Assembly: GCA_031272035.1 (NCBI GenBank)
Contig: JAISUO010000102.1
Span: forward strand, 1 to 41,236
Source of the DNA: Synergistaceae bacterium
Lineage (GTDB): Bacteria; Synergistota; Synergistia; Synergistales; Aminobacteriaceae
Direction: 5' to 3'
Length of the DNA: 41,236 bases
In this document: positions 16,753-25,330 of the stretch, piece by piece
Numbering within the stretch: the stretch's first letter is position 1
Layout of the letters: every line of letters begins with the position of its first letter
Notes under the pieces: model-generated
Databases searched by the model: none
What the model was told of the DNA's origin: nothing
The model's input: only the letters and a program-made list of their open reading frames with translations
Made by a program: the position numbers and the translations under genes

Positions 16753-17256
16753 ATGAATTTCGACGTGCATTCCAACCAGGTCCGCTCCATTCTGAGAGGG
16801 GACGTCAACGGCGGAGCCCGCTTCCTTCTTGTGGCGCTCTGCGTCGTCGTCGCCTGGGGCGCGGCGGGATGGATGAACGGGCTTTCCAGAAGCTCCGCCT
16901 CCAGTCTCACCCTCCAGCGGGGGCGCTACGCGTCTCTGGTCCGTCTGGCGGCGGAGTACAGGGCGATCGCCCCCGGACAAAAAGGCGAGAAAATGGAAAC
17001 GTCGGACGCCCTGACGGCCTTCAACCAGGTGGCCTCCGACATCGTGCAGGGGGATCGGGTCAGCCGGATCGTCCCCATGCCCGACGGGAAAAGGCTTTCC
17101 GTGGAAATCAACCGAATTTACGCCGAGGAGCTGGCGGAGATGATCCGGGGGTTGATGATCCGGGGAATTTACGTCATCTCGGCCGAAATACGGGCCATTC
17201 CCTCGGGGGAAGAGCGTCTGCTTTCCATGACCCTCATCATCGGCCCCGATATGTGA
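16753..17256 (+). CDS. gspM: T2SS platform protein GspM-like
   Basis: About 167 residues: a short cytoplasmic tail, one transmembrane helix (FLLVALCVVVAWGAAGW, about 24-40), a helical stretch, then a small alpha/beta periplasmic domain ending in LSMTLIIGPDM. This is the topology of GspM, the partner of GspL. ATG 16753 is preferred to ATG 16747 because GAGGAG (16741-16746) is directly against the earlier ATG but 6 bases from the later one. It follows gspL by 10 bases. Confidence 0.78.
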   Translation: MNFDVHSNQVRSILRGDVNGGARFLLVALCVVVAWGAAGWMNGLSRSSASSLTLQRGRYASLVRLAAEYRAIAPGQKGEKMETSDALTAFNQVASDIVQGDRVSRIVPMPDGKRLSVEINRIYAEELAEMIRGLMIRGIYVISAEIRAIPSGEERLLSMTLIIGPDM

Positions 17257-17296
17257 TGGTTTTGACGGACTTGACGGAGACAGAGGCAGACTTCAT

Positions 17297-17956
17297 ATGA
17301 AAAAAATACTGCAAACCATGCTGAAGGGACTTGTTTTCGCGGCGGGCATCGCGATCGCGGCATGGGTGTTCATGCCCTGGAAACAGCTTGGAGAGGCCGT
17401 TCTGCAAAGGGCGGATCAGCGCCTCGGGGAATCCTCGACGATTCGATATTCTTCGGTGGAGAGCGCGCGGGGGGGATTTCTCGTCCGCGACCTGGACGCC
17501 CGGCTGACCCTGATGGGCCTGCCGGTGACCTTCTCCTGCAAAACCCTGACCGTCGTTCCCCACGTTTCGGGTTCTCTGGTCAACATGGCCCCCACCGGCG
17601 GGTTCAGCTTCACCGGAGCCGCACTGGGGGAGATTCCCGTACTGCTCAAAAAAATTCCGGCAATAACCCTGGGGGACGGACATATCACCCTGTCGGCCAG
17701 CAGGCGTCAGATCCTCCTCGAAGACATACGAAGCGGCGGAGAGCTGGCCCTGGCCGGAGCGATGGCCCTCACCCCCTCCGATTCCCGGCTTATCGGCTGG
17801 GCGGACCTGAAGATAAACGTGAAATCGGAGGCCTTCGAGCAAAACCTTCCCTCCCTGCAGTCCGCGCTGGGCCTGCCTCTTGAGCAGGAGGGCCCCGGCC
17901 GCTGGGTTCTGCGCAGGGACCGGCCGGCAGACAAAAAAGGAGGCGCGAAACAATGA
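17297..17956 (+). CDS. gspN: T2SS protein GspN-like
   Basis: 219 residues: an N-terminal transmembrane segment (LVFAAGIAIAAWVFMPW, about 11-28) and a periplasmic beta-rich domain with AsmA/GspN-like phrasing (SSVESARGGFLVRDLDARLTLMGLP). GspN is an accessory inner-membrane protein found in some T2SS operons. The weak ribosome site (GAGG, about 10 bases) may mean reduced expression. Its last codons overlap the gspC start in an ATGA overlap at 17953. Confidence 0.78.
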   Translation: MKKILQTMLKGLVFAAGIAIAAWVFMPWKQLGEAVLQRADQRLGESSTIRYSSVESARGGFLVRDLDARLTLMGLPVTFSCKTLTVVPHVSGSLVNMAPTGGFSFTGAALGEIPVLLKKIPAITLGDGHITLSASRRQILLEDIRSGGELALAGAMALTPSDSRLIGWADLKINVKSEAFEQNLPSLQSALGLPLEQEGPGRWVLRRDRPADKKGGAKQ

Positions 17957-18957
17957 ACCTCAAAAACCTGAGCCTGAGACAAATGTTTCACAGAAAATCC
18001 CCGAAAAGGGAGAGGTCCGCGTCCGGAAATCTCCAGAGCGCCTCTTCTCTTCCCCTTGAAGGAGGGAAGGTGTGGAAGGCCTGGGGTTGGATTCTGCCCC
18101 TGCTGCTGGGGCTGACTCTGGGATGGTTCGGGATGGTCTGCCTGGAGGGATGGCTGGAGAAGAGCAACCGGCCCCGACGGTCGGAGGCCGAGGCGGCTCT
18201 GCTTCCCGCCGCCGTCGCCGACACGGAGAACCTGAACATGACGGCGTTTCTGGACGCCAATCCCTTCCGCATCTCCCCCCGGCCTTTCCAGGAGGAGGAC
18301 GCTTCGGGGGGCGAAATCAGCGGGGACTCCCCCGCCGTCATCACGGGAGACCTGGCGACCGCCGTCCTGAAGTGGCCCATGCCCGACGTGGGCGTCTGGA
18401 TCGAAAACCAGGGCAAACAGCACATCCTTCTCATCGGCGAGAGCTTCGACGTCTACACGCTGGAGAACGTGGGCGTTCGGCAGGCTCTTTTCAGCAAAGG
18501 CGAGGAGTACGTGATCAAGGACCTGCTTTTTGGGGCAACGTCGCCCTCCGGCGGCGCTCCGGGCTCCGCCGCCCGCCGGAGCGAGGACTCCACATCCGCC
18601 GCGTCCGCTCCTTCCGGAAGTCAGGTGGTCGCCGCCGAACCGGGGGGGAAAGAGGGCATGATCGAGGGGACCCTCGTCACAAAGCTCCTGGAAAACCCCT
18701 TCGAGGAGCTGAAGAACGTCCGCCTGCGACCGCCCAAAGACGGAGAGGGTCTGCAAATTCAGTGGATCAACAAGGACAGTATCCTCAATCAGCTGGGAGT
18801 GAACAAGGGAGACACGATCCGCTCAATTAACGGAATCGCGTTCAGAAACGTGACGGACATCACCAATTCCCTGAACTCGCTCATGAACAGCGACCGTTTT
18901 GACGTCGAAGTCATACGGGACGGGGCGCCCGTCTCTCTGAAGTACGTCGTTCGCTGA
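17953..18957 (+). CDS. gspC: T2SS inner-membrane protein GspC with PDZ domain
   Basis: 334 residues: a cytoplasmic N-terminus (about 1-40), one transmembrane helix (WILPLLLGLTLGWFGMVCL, about 46-64), a homology region (about 100-180, AVITGDLATAVLKWPMPDVGVWIENQ), a linker rich in Ser, Ala and Gly, and a C-terminal PDZ domain (about 245-334, SILNQLGVNKGDTIRSINGI). GspC connects the inner-membrane platform to the secretin GspD and helps choose substrates. An ATGA overlap with gspN indicates coupled translation. Confidence 0.9.
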   Translation: MNLKNLSLRQMFHRKSPKRERSASGNLQSASSLPLEGGKVWKAWGWILPLLLGLTLGWFGMVCLEGWLEKSNRPRRSEAEAALLPAAVADTENLNMTAFLDANPFRISPRPFQEEDASGGEISGDSPAVITGDLATAVLKWPMPDVGVWIENQGKQHILLIGESFDVYTLENVGVRQALFSKGEEYVIKDLLFGATSPSGGAPGSAARRSEDSTSAASAPSGSQVVAAEPGGKEGMIEGTLVTKLLENPFEELKNVRLRPPKDGEGLQIQWINKDSILNQLGVNKGDTIRSINGIAFRNVTDITNSLNSLMNSDRFDVEVIRDGAPVSLKYVVR

Positions 18958-18969
18958 CCGGGGTGCCGT

Positions 18970-19314
18970 TTGCGACGCAGGGGTTTTACGCTGATCGAGG
19001 TGCTGGTGGCCGTGGCGATTACCGGACTTGTGACCGTAAGCGGGTTCAGGCTCATCGCGATGTCCATCCGCGCTCTGAACGACGTCCGGCTGGAGCAGGA
19101 GCTGATTGCCGAGGCGCAGAAGGTGCAGCTCGAATTTCTGATGAAGGAAGATATGCCCGACAGCGGAGAAAAAGACGGTGTAAAATGGACAGTGGCGACC
19201 GACTCCGTTCCCGTGGCGGGAGATGTGGAACTGACTTTTCGAAGGCTGACGGTGGAGTATAAAGGTCGGGAGATGGTTCTCTATCTGCCGGAAAACAACG
19301 CCGAAGAAAAATAA
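18970..19314 (+). CDS. gspI: T2SS minor pseudopilin GspI-like
   Basis: 114 residues. It starts with a minimal leader MRRRG and a consensus type IV prepilin segment FTLIEVLVAVAITGLVTVSG, with Glu at +5. The small size fits GspI (about 120 residues). The start codon appears to be TTG 18970; no ATG is available before the processing site and the ribosome site is weak (GGGGTG). The gene sits between gspC and gspD, which is an unusual place for a minor pseudopilin. Confidence 0.8.
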   Translation: MRRRGFTLIEVLVAVAITGLVTVSGFRLIAMSIRALNDVRLEQELIAEAQKVQLEFLMKEDMPDSGEKDGVKWTVATDSVPVAGDVELTFRRLTVEYKGREMVLYLPENNAEEK

Positions 19315-19407
19315 AAGGACATGCGCCTGATACGGCAAGAGGGTAAAAAAGAGGCTTAAATCACCGAACCTCTCGCCGCGTCAGGAATTTTAAGAGGGTG
19401 AGCGCTT

Positions 19408-21414
19408 TTGAAGGTACCGAAAAAGACGGTTATGGCCGTATTTTTGCTGTTTATTTTGTTCTGTGCCGTTCCTGATCCCGCTCAGGCCGCTCCCGCCGCC
19501 GGCGGAGGGACCAATGGAAAGAGCGCCGCGGCCGCGGAAAACGCTCAGGACGAGAAAGCCCTTGTGGAAGCCGCTCAGGCCATGCGGCGCAAGGGAATCG
19601 TGTATTTCAACTTCACGGACATCGATCTCGTGAAGTTCGTCCGTTTCATGTCGGAGATTCTGGAGAAAAATATCGTGGTTCCGCCGAACATCACCGGCAA
19701 AATCACGGTCATCTCCCCCAAACCCTCCTCCATTCAGGAGGCTCAGCAGATCATGCTGTCCGTGCTTCAGACCTACGGCTGGTCCCTGCAGGACATGGGG
19801 GCGTACTTCAAACTGGCTCAGGGCGGCGTCAGCACCTCGACCCAGGTGGGCCGGGGCAAGGGCGGACCTGGGCCCGGGGAGCAAACCGTCACCCATATCG
19901 TCCCTCTCGACTACATCACTGCGGACTACGTGATCCAGGCGCTGCAGCAGGCCTTTGGACAGAACATTATCGTCCTCCCCATCGGGAACGGCCGCGACAT
20001 CATGCTGCAGGGGCGAGCCGTGGACGTCAGCAAAAGCGTCCAGATCATCCGGGACATGGACAACCCCAGAATCGCCAAAATCAGCCGGGTGTTTTCGGTG
20101 GAGCACGGAGATCCGGTGACCATCGCCAACCAGCTCAACGCCATCGCTCAGACGGGGGGACACCTTCGGGGGCTCACCGCCATTCCCGACCCCAACAGCC
20201 GGAAAATTCTCGTGGCGGCCGAACCCTCCGTTCTCGTGGGGGCGGCGCAGCTCATCCGGGAACTGGACGTCCTGCCCAGCAAAACGGGAGATTTTCATAT
20301 TTACAAACTGCAGAACATCGACGCCACAGCGGCGGCCGAGCAAATCGGCAAGGTTCTGGCGGCCTCGGCCATGCTCCAGCCCAACCAGGAGGGGAAATTC
20401 CCGGCCACCGTCGTTCCCGACGTGACCACCAACAGCCTGATCTTCGCCGCAAGCCAGAGACAGTACGACGCCCTCGAAAAAATCCTCATGGAAATCGACG
20501 TCCAGCCCAAACAGGTTCTGATTCGGGGTTTCATGGCGGAGGTCAACGTCACCAATCTGGACCGGGCCGGAATCGACTGGTCCATCATGGGAGGGCAGAT
20601 CTGGGACAACCTCATGCTGGGCGGCCTGGGTCAGCTGGGCGAGGGCAGCGTCCCCAGCCAGTTCACGGAGTGGTTCAACGAGCTGTCCCGCAGCGAGGAG
20701 CTGGTCGACCGCAACGGGTCCACCTACTCCGTGACCAACTACAAACCCCTCGCTTTGATCTACACCACCGTCGAGATGCTGAAAAAATACGACGCGGTGA
20801 ACATTCTGTCCGTTCCGCGCCTGATGTGCACCGACAACAAGGAGAGCTCGTTTCAGGTGGGACAGGTCATCCCCGTCCTGAAGGGCTCCACGTCGGACCT
20901 TTCCAACCCCGGCGCGGTCCAGCAGAGCATGGACTACAAGGACACGGGACTGACCCTGACCGTAACCCCCCACATCCGGAGCGGCAACCTGGTGGCCCTG
21001 GACATCGAGCAGACCACGGAGGACGTGCTCACCGCCACCACCTCCGTGACCCCGGTGACGGCCAAGCGCAAGGTCAAAACCTCGGTGGTCGTGGAGGATG
21101 GCGAAACCATCGTCCTGGGCGGCATCATCAAGGAAACGGAAAAATCCCTGAAACGCCGGGTACCCGGTTTTTCCTACATTCCTCTCCTGGGCGGGCTTTT
21201 TCAAAAGACCTCCAAAGAGAAGGAAAAAATCGACTTCATCATCTTCCTGACGCCTCAGATCATTCGCAATACCGAAGAGATGCGCCAGGCCACGACCCAG
21301 ACGGCCATCGAGTCCAGCGATTCGAAACGACCGGCGGCGGGTCCCATGGAGACGGAAGTGGACAGGCGTTTCTCCGAGCTTTACCAGAAAAGCATAAAGA
21401 AAAACAGAAAATGA
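19408..21414 (+). CDS. gspD: T2SS outer-membrane secretin GspD
   Basis: 668 residues. A signal peptide (about 1-27, VMAVFLLFILFCAVPDPAQA) is followed by N0/N1-N3 periplasmic domains (INFTDIDL-like start YFNFTDIDLVKFVRFMSEIL at about 60, repeats near 150-330) and the secretin core (about 370-640) with VPGFSYIPLLGGLF and the EKIDFIIFLTPQII beta-strand end. It forms the multimeric outer-membrane channel, which confirms a diderm envelope. TTG start with GAGGGTG about 7 bases upstream. No pilotin gene is seen. A 93-base spacer separates it from gspI, and its stop overlaps the gspE ATG (ATGA). Confidence 0.96.
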   Translation: MKVPKKTVMAVFLLFILFCAVPDPAQAAPAAGGGTNGKSAAAAENAQDEKALVEAAQAMRRKGIVYFNFTDIDLVKFVRFMSEILEKNIVVPPNITGKITVISPKPSSIQEAQQIMLSVLQTYGWSLQDMGAYFKLAQGGVSTSTQVGRGKGGPGPGEQTVTHIVPLDYITADYVIQALQQAFGQNIIVLPIGNGRDIMLQGRAVDVSKSVQIIRDMDNPRIAKISRVFSVEHGDPVTIANQLNAIAQTGGHLRGLTAIPDPNSRKILVAAEPSVLVGAAQLIRELDVLPSKTGDFHIYKLQNIDATAAAEQIGKVLAASAMLQPNQEGKFPATVVPDVTTNSLIFAASQRQYDALEKILMEIDVQPKQVLIRGFMAEVNVTNLDRAGIDWSIMGGQIWDNLMLGGLGQLGEGSVPSQFTEWFNELSRSEELVDRNGSTYSVTNYKPLALIYTTVEMLKKYDAVNILSVPRLMCTDNKESSFQVGQVIPVLKGSTSDLSNPGAVQQSMDYKDTGLTLTVTPHIRSGNLVALDIEQTTEDVLTATTSVTPVTAKRKVKTSVVVEDGETIVLGGIIKETEKSLKRRVPGFSYIPLLGGLFQKTSKEKEKIDFIIFLTPQIIRNTEEMRQATTQTAIESSDSKRPAAGPMETEVDRRFSELYQKSIKKNRK

Positions 21415-22976
21415 GCGTTGCAATGAATGAACCTGCCGCCGCGACTGCCTCCGATGCCATAAACGATTCCCGGACCGCGCCGGCCACCGGCGAGAAAAGC
21501 CCCGCGCTGCCCGAGGCCAAAGAAATTGCGGAACTGCTTCCCGAAAGCATGGGGCTCGACGTTCTGCGCAGCGCCAAAATCGTGCCCCTTCGCGTGGAGG
21601 ACGGCGTCCTGATCGTCGGCGCGACGTCCGTCGAGGCGTTCTCCAAAGCCCAGATGCTGGGAACGGCCATGGGTTTGCCCGTGGATCTGGAGCTGTACCC
21701 CGACCGGGACATCTCGGAGCTGCTGCGCCGGCTCTACGACATCCGAAGCGTGGCGGCGGACGAAGCGGCCAAAAATATGGAGGGCATCGAGGACATCGAC
21801 GATCTGAACCGGGAGGACGTTTTGAGCGACTCCGTGGACGTCCCCGTCATCCGTCTTGTGAACGGCCTTTTTGTGGACGCCCTGAAGCAGAGGGCCACGG
21901 ACATTCACGTGGAGCCCTACGAGGACGAGGTGCTGATCCGCTTCCGCATCGACGGAGTTCTCCAGGACCGTCTGCGTCTCCCAAGAACCCACCAGGCCCC
22001 CCTCACCAGCCGCATCAAGGTCATGTCGCGAATGGACATCGCCGAGCACATGGCCCCCCAGGACGGACGAATCGGCATCACTCTGGCGGACCACGCCGTG
22101 GACATCCGCGTGGGCCTCGTTCCGACCCAGTACGGAGAGCGGATAGCCATGCGTATGCTGGACAAGGGGCACGGGCTCCTGACTCTGGAGGACCTGGGCA
22201 TGGAGAAGGCGGAACGGGAGGTCATGGACGGACTGATCTACCGCCCCCACGGCATGATCCTTTTCACGGGTCCCACGGGATCGGGGAAAACCACCAGCCT
22301 CTACGCCATTCTTCAGGCGCTGGCCCGACCGGAAGTCAACATCATCACGGTGGAGGACCCCGTGGAGTACGCACTTCCCGGCGTCGCCCAGATTCAGGTG
22401 AACGAGAAGGCCGGCGTGACCTTCGCTTCGGCCCTGCGCTCCATCCTGCGTCAGGACCCGGACATCGTCATGATCGGAGAAATGCGGGACTTCGAAACGG
22501 CCCACATCGGCGTACAGGCGTCCCTGACCGGACATCTGGTTCTTTCGACCCTGCACACCAACGACTCCATAGGGGCGGTCATCCGTCTGGTGGACATGGG
22601 CATCGAGCCCTACCTGGCGGCGAGCTGTATCATCGGAACCGTCGCTCAGCGCCTGGCCCGGCGTCTGTGCCCTCACTGCCGCAGAGAAACCTCCGTTCCC
22701 GCGGTCATGGCCCGGCAGGGCGTCAAAACGGCCTGGGAACCCGCGGGCTGCCCCCGGTGCAACGGAACGGGATACCACGGACGTCTGGGACTTTACGAAC
22801 AGTTTGTAATCGACGAGGAAATCCAGGAGGCCATCGCCGCCGGCGCTCAGGCCTCGAAACTCCGGGAAATCGCCCGAAAGCGCAGCTTCAAGACCCTCTG
22901 GGAAATCGGGCTCGACGCCGTGGCGGCCGGAAAGACCTCTCCCGACGAGCTGATTCGAGTGGCCGGAGAGGAGTAG
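21411..22976 (+). CDS. gspE: T2SS assembly ATPase GspE
   Basis: 521 residues. An MshEN-type N-domain (about 36-115) is followed by the ATPase core: Walker A GPTGSGKTT at 287-295, Asp box DPVEYALPG, Walker B DPDIVMIGEMRD at 349-360, His box GHLVLSTLHTND at 374-385, and a zinc-binding set C420, C423, C447, C450. This cytoplasmic hexamer drives pseudopilus extension. The open frame runs upstream through gspD, but the ATG overlapping the gspD stop (21411) is the natural start; ATG 21423 is a possible alternative. It is followed by gspF after 4 bases. Confidence 0.96.
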   Translation: MSVAMNEPAAATASDAINDSRTAPATGEKSPALPEAKEIAELLPESMGLDVLRSAKIVPLRVEDGVLIVGATSVEAFSKAQMLGTAMGLPVDLELYPDRDISELLRRLYDIRSVAADEAAKNMEGIEDIDDLNREDVLSDSVDVPVIRLVNGLFVDALKQRATDIHVEPYEDEVLIRFRIDGVLQDRLRLPRTHQAPLTSRIKVMSRMDIAEHMAPQDGRIGITLADHAVDIRVGLVPTQYGERIAMRMLDKGHGLLTLEDLGMEKAEREVMDGLIYRPHGMILFTGPTGSGKTTSLYAILQALARPEVNIITVEDPVEYALPGVAQIQVNEKAGVTFASALRSILRQDPDIVMIGEMRDFETAHIGVQASLTGHLVLSTLHTNDSIGAVIRLVDMGIEPYLAASCIIGTVAQRLARRLCPHCRRETSVPAVMARQGVKTAWEPAGCPRCNGTGYHGRLGLYEQFVIDEEIQEAIAAGAQASKLREIARKRSFKTLWEIGLDAVAAGKTSPDELIRVAGEE

Positions 22977-22980
22977 AATC

Positions 22981-24135
22981 GTGCCTTCTTTTAACTATTC
23001 AGGATACGACAGCCGGGGGAAGCAGACAAAGGGAACCCTGGAGGCCTCCTCTTCCGCTCAGGCCGTGGAGCGTCTGACGGAGCGGGGCGTGGTGGTGGTC
23101 GAAATCTCTCAGGCAGAGGAAAAAGCGGTTCGCTACGACAGAAAACGCCCTTTGTCCCTTGACGTTCACATCATGTTCTGCCGTTCTCTGGCCTCCTACC
23201 TGAAATCGGGGCTTCCTCTGGCCGACGCCCTCAAAATTCTGGGCCGTCAGAGCCGGGACAGGCGCATCGCCGCGGCGTTCGACGGCGTGCTTCGAGACGT
23301 GGTGGGAGGGAAAAAATTCCACACCGCCCTGGCGGAAAGCGGGGCCTTCCTCGAAAGCCTGTGGCGGGTGGTGGAGTCGGGGGAGCAAAGCGGCTCTCTC
23401 ATCGCCGTTCTGGAGCAGTCCGCCGCCCAGTTCCGCATGGAGGCGTCCCTGAAGCGCAGGATCAAAAGCGCCATGACCTACCCCGTCGTCATGATCGTGG
23501 TGGGTGTGGGAGTCGTGGCTTTCCTCCTGACCTTCGTCGTGCCGAAACTGGCCGCGATGTTTCAGGATCTGGGGCAGACTCTGCCTCTTCCCACCCGGCT
23601 TCTGCTGGCGCTTTCGAGCTTCCTCAACAGCTTCGGACTGCCCATCCTGATCGCGATTCTCGTTTTCTGGCTGATCCAGAAACGCCGCGGCAAAAAATTC
23701 TCGCTGCCCTTCATGAAGGGAATCCGCGAACGTCTGACCCTGGCTTTGATCATGTCCCACCTGGCCACGCTTCTGAAATCCGGCATTCCCCTGGTGCAGG
23801 GGCTGCGCATGGCCTCCTCCATGGACGTCCGCCCCCAAAAATGGCTGAACATCGCCGACCTGGTCAAAGCGGGGCATCGCTTCGACAAAGCCCTGGAAAA
23901 AGAGGGCTTCGACGAAGATGTGGTCTACGTGGTTCGGGTGGGCGAAATGGGAGGAGACCTGACGGAAGCCCTCACCAACGTGGGGCAGAACAACTGGGAG
24001 ATCGCCCAGGCCCAGATGGAACGTCTCGCAACTTTGATGGAACCCGCAATGGTACTGATTCTCGGTTTTGCGGTCGGTTTTATCGTTCTGGCGATACTTT
24101 TGCCGATTCTGAATCTCTCCGGCATGGTAAAGTAA
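22981..24135 (+). CDS. gspF: T2SS inner-membrane platform protein GspF
   Basis: 384 residues with two homologous GspF domains (about 60-185 and 255-380), each ending in hydrophobic helices (VMIVVGVGVVAFLLTFVVPKLA; LPILIAILVFWLI; MVLILGFAVGFIVLAILLPIL). Family signs include FCRSLASYLKSGLPLADAL and SHLATLLKSGIPLVQGL. It is the polytopic core of the assembly platform that contacts GspE. GTG start with GAGGAG 7 bases upstream. Confidence 0.96.
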   Translation: MPSFNYSGYDSRGKQTKGTLEASSSAQAVERLTERGVVVVEISQAEEKAVRYDRKRPLSLDVHIMFCRSLASYLKSGLPLADALKILGRQSRDRRIAAAFDGVLRDVVGGKKFHTALAESGAFLESLWRVVESGEQSGSLIAVLEQSAAQFRMEASLKRRIKSAMTYPVVMIVVGVGVVAFLLTFVVPKLAAMFQDLGQTLPLPTRLLLALSSFLNSFGLPILIAILVFWLIQKRRGKKFSLPFMKGIRERLTLALIMSHLATLLKSGIPLVQGLRMASSMDVRPQKWLNIADLVKAGHRFDKALEKEGFDEDVVYVVRVGEMGGDLTEALTNVGQNNWEIAQAQMERLATLMEPAMVLILGFAVGFIVLAILLPILNLSGMVK

Positions 24136-24224
24136 ATGCCGACCGGCGCAGGAAGGCCTATAATGATTCCGGGCAGGAGTTCTTTTCGTGCCCCGTACAA
24201 TAATAATCCAACAGGGAGGTCTGT
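24136..24224 (+). promoter_or_regulatory. Gap before gspG with possible internal promoter
   Basis: This 89-base gap contains TATAAT at about 24161-24166 and TACAAT at about 24199, but no convincing -35 for either. Extra transcription of gspG, the major pseudopilin, would make sense. GGGAGG lies 5 bases before the gspG ATG. Confidence 0.35.
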
Positions 24225-24713
24225 ATGATGCAAAAAAACGTCGGTGAACGACGCGGAGTTTCCTTCGATTCCGAAAACATCAAACCCCAAAGACGCAGAA
24301 AGGCGTTCACTCTGATCGAAATCATGGTCGTGGTGGTGATTTTGGGTATTCTGGCCACGGTCGCCACCGTTCAGGTCGTAGCCCGTCTGGAAGAAGCGCG
24401 CCGCACCACGACGAAGGCCCAGATCGAGGCGTTCGTCACGGCCCTTGACATGTACCGTCTGCACAACGGCGTCTACCCCACGACCCAGCAGGGCCTCGAC
24501 GCTCTGGTGAAAAAGCCCGTCACGTCCCCCATCCCCAAACGCTACCCGGAGGAACCCTACATGAAAAATATCCCCGACGACCCCTGGGGCAACCCCTACA
24601 TCTACCGCTGCCCCGGCGAGCGCGGCGCCTACGACATCATCTCCACAGGGCCCGACGGCGAAGAGGGCGGCGAGGGCAGAAACGCGGACATCAACAACCA
24701 CGACCCGCTGTAA
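24225..24713 (+). CDS. gspG: T2SS major pseudopilin GspG
   Basis: 162 residues. A long leader (about 27 residues, ending PQRRRKA) precedes FTLIEIMVVVVILGILATV, with Glu at +5. The C-terminal part has the GspG hallmarks YPTTQQGLDALV, DDPWGNPYIY and GAYDIISTGPDGEEGG (calcium-binding loop). It is the main subunit of the pseudopilus. The residue before the cut is Ala instead of the usual Gly, the same as in the gspJ-like gene. The prepilin peptidase that would process it is not in the window. Confidence 0.95.
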   Translation: MMQKNVGERRGVSFDSENIKPQRRRKAFTLIEIMVVVVILGILATVATVQVVARLEEARRTTTKAQIEAFVTALDMYRLHNGVYPTTQQGLDALVKKPVTSPIPKRYPEEPYMKNIPDDPWGNPYIYRCPGERGAYDIISTGPDGEEGGEGRNADINNHDPL

Positions 24714-24727
24714 AGCTGAAGTTCATC

Positions 24728-25219
24728 ATGCGATTTTCCCGACGGCGGGGTTTCACTCTGATCGAGCTCACGATCGTGATGGTCATCATCGCTCTGGCGG
24801 CGGTCATGGTCATGCCGAAGGGGTTTCTTTCCTTCGAGTCCCCCATGCGCGGTCTGCAGCGGACGGTGATGGAGCTGTCCGACCTGGCCCTCGACGGCGT
24901 CAGCGTGCGAATGAGGCTCGATGCTTCCGAAAGAGACGAGAGAGGCCCTGTCGTTATCGAAGGCTTCATGCAGGTCGAAGATCCTTTCGACCCCACAAGG
25001 CGCACTCTGGAGTGGAAACCACTGACGACGCGCTATCCGCTGGCGGGGAACGGCTGGCGTCTGGAGCCGCCTGTCATCTATTTTTTCAGGGACGGAACCT
25101 GTACGCCGGCACGCATCATGCGGGCGGATCGGAATACCCGCCTCTCGGAGGGAGAATCCGCGCTGCTGACCGTAACGGGCTATCTCTTCGAGGAAACCGG
25201 CCGGCAGAGTCGACTGTAA
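24728..25219 (+). CDS. gspH: T2SS minor pseudopilin GspH-like
   Basis: 163 residues. Leader MRFSRRRG, then FTLIELTIVMVIIALAAVMVMP with Glu at +5. The C-terminal domain is beta-rich without clear motifs. Size and position after gspG fit GspH. It is the last gene of the T2SS run, 14 bases after gspG. The next 460 bases lack a long gene. Confidence 0.85.
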   Translation: MRFSRRRGFTLIELTIVMVIIALAAVMVMPKGFLSFESPMRGLQRTVMELSDLALDGVSVRMRLDASERDERGPVVIEGFMQVEDPFDPTRRTLEWKPLTTRYPLAGNGWRLEPPVIYFFRDGTCTPARIMRADRNTRLSEGESALLTVTGYLFEETGRQSRL

Positions 25220-25227
25220 ATTACAGC

Positions 25228-25241
25228 GGATTACGTAATCC
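25228..25241. promoter_or_regulatory. Perfect 14-bp palindrome
   Basis: GGATTACGTAATCC is perfectly self-complementary. It lies 8 bases after the gspH stop and just upstream of the putative promoter of the UGA-containing leader frame. There is no T run, so it is more like an operator for a dimeric regulator than a terminator. Its regulator is unknown. Confidence 0.45.
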
Positions 25242-25245
25242 TGCA

Positions 25246-25275
25246 CTGAAAATATGGCGCTCAAAAGATTATAAT
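25246..25275 (+). promoter_or_regulatory. Candidate promoter of the selenium leader/yedE unit
   Basis: CTGAAA (25246-25251), an 18-base spacer and a perfect TATAAT (25270-25275). The -35 matches TTGACA at 4 of 6 positions. Transcription would begin near 25283, about 48 bases before the leader ATG. Confidence 0.5.
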
Positions 25276-25330
25276 TACCGATAAAAATCTGCGCAAAAAT
25301 AGCCGACCGCTATAAAAAGGAGGGTTTGTC

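Noticed and set aside
20670-21410. Upstream extension of the gspE frame
   Set aside because: It lies entirely inside gspD in another frame. The ATGA overlap at 21411 gives the normal GspE length.
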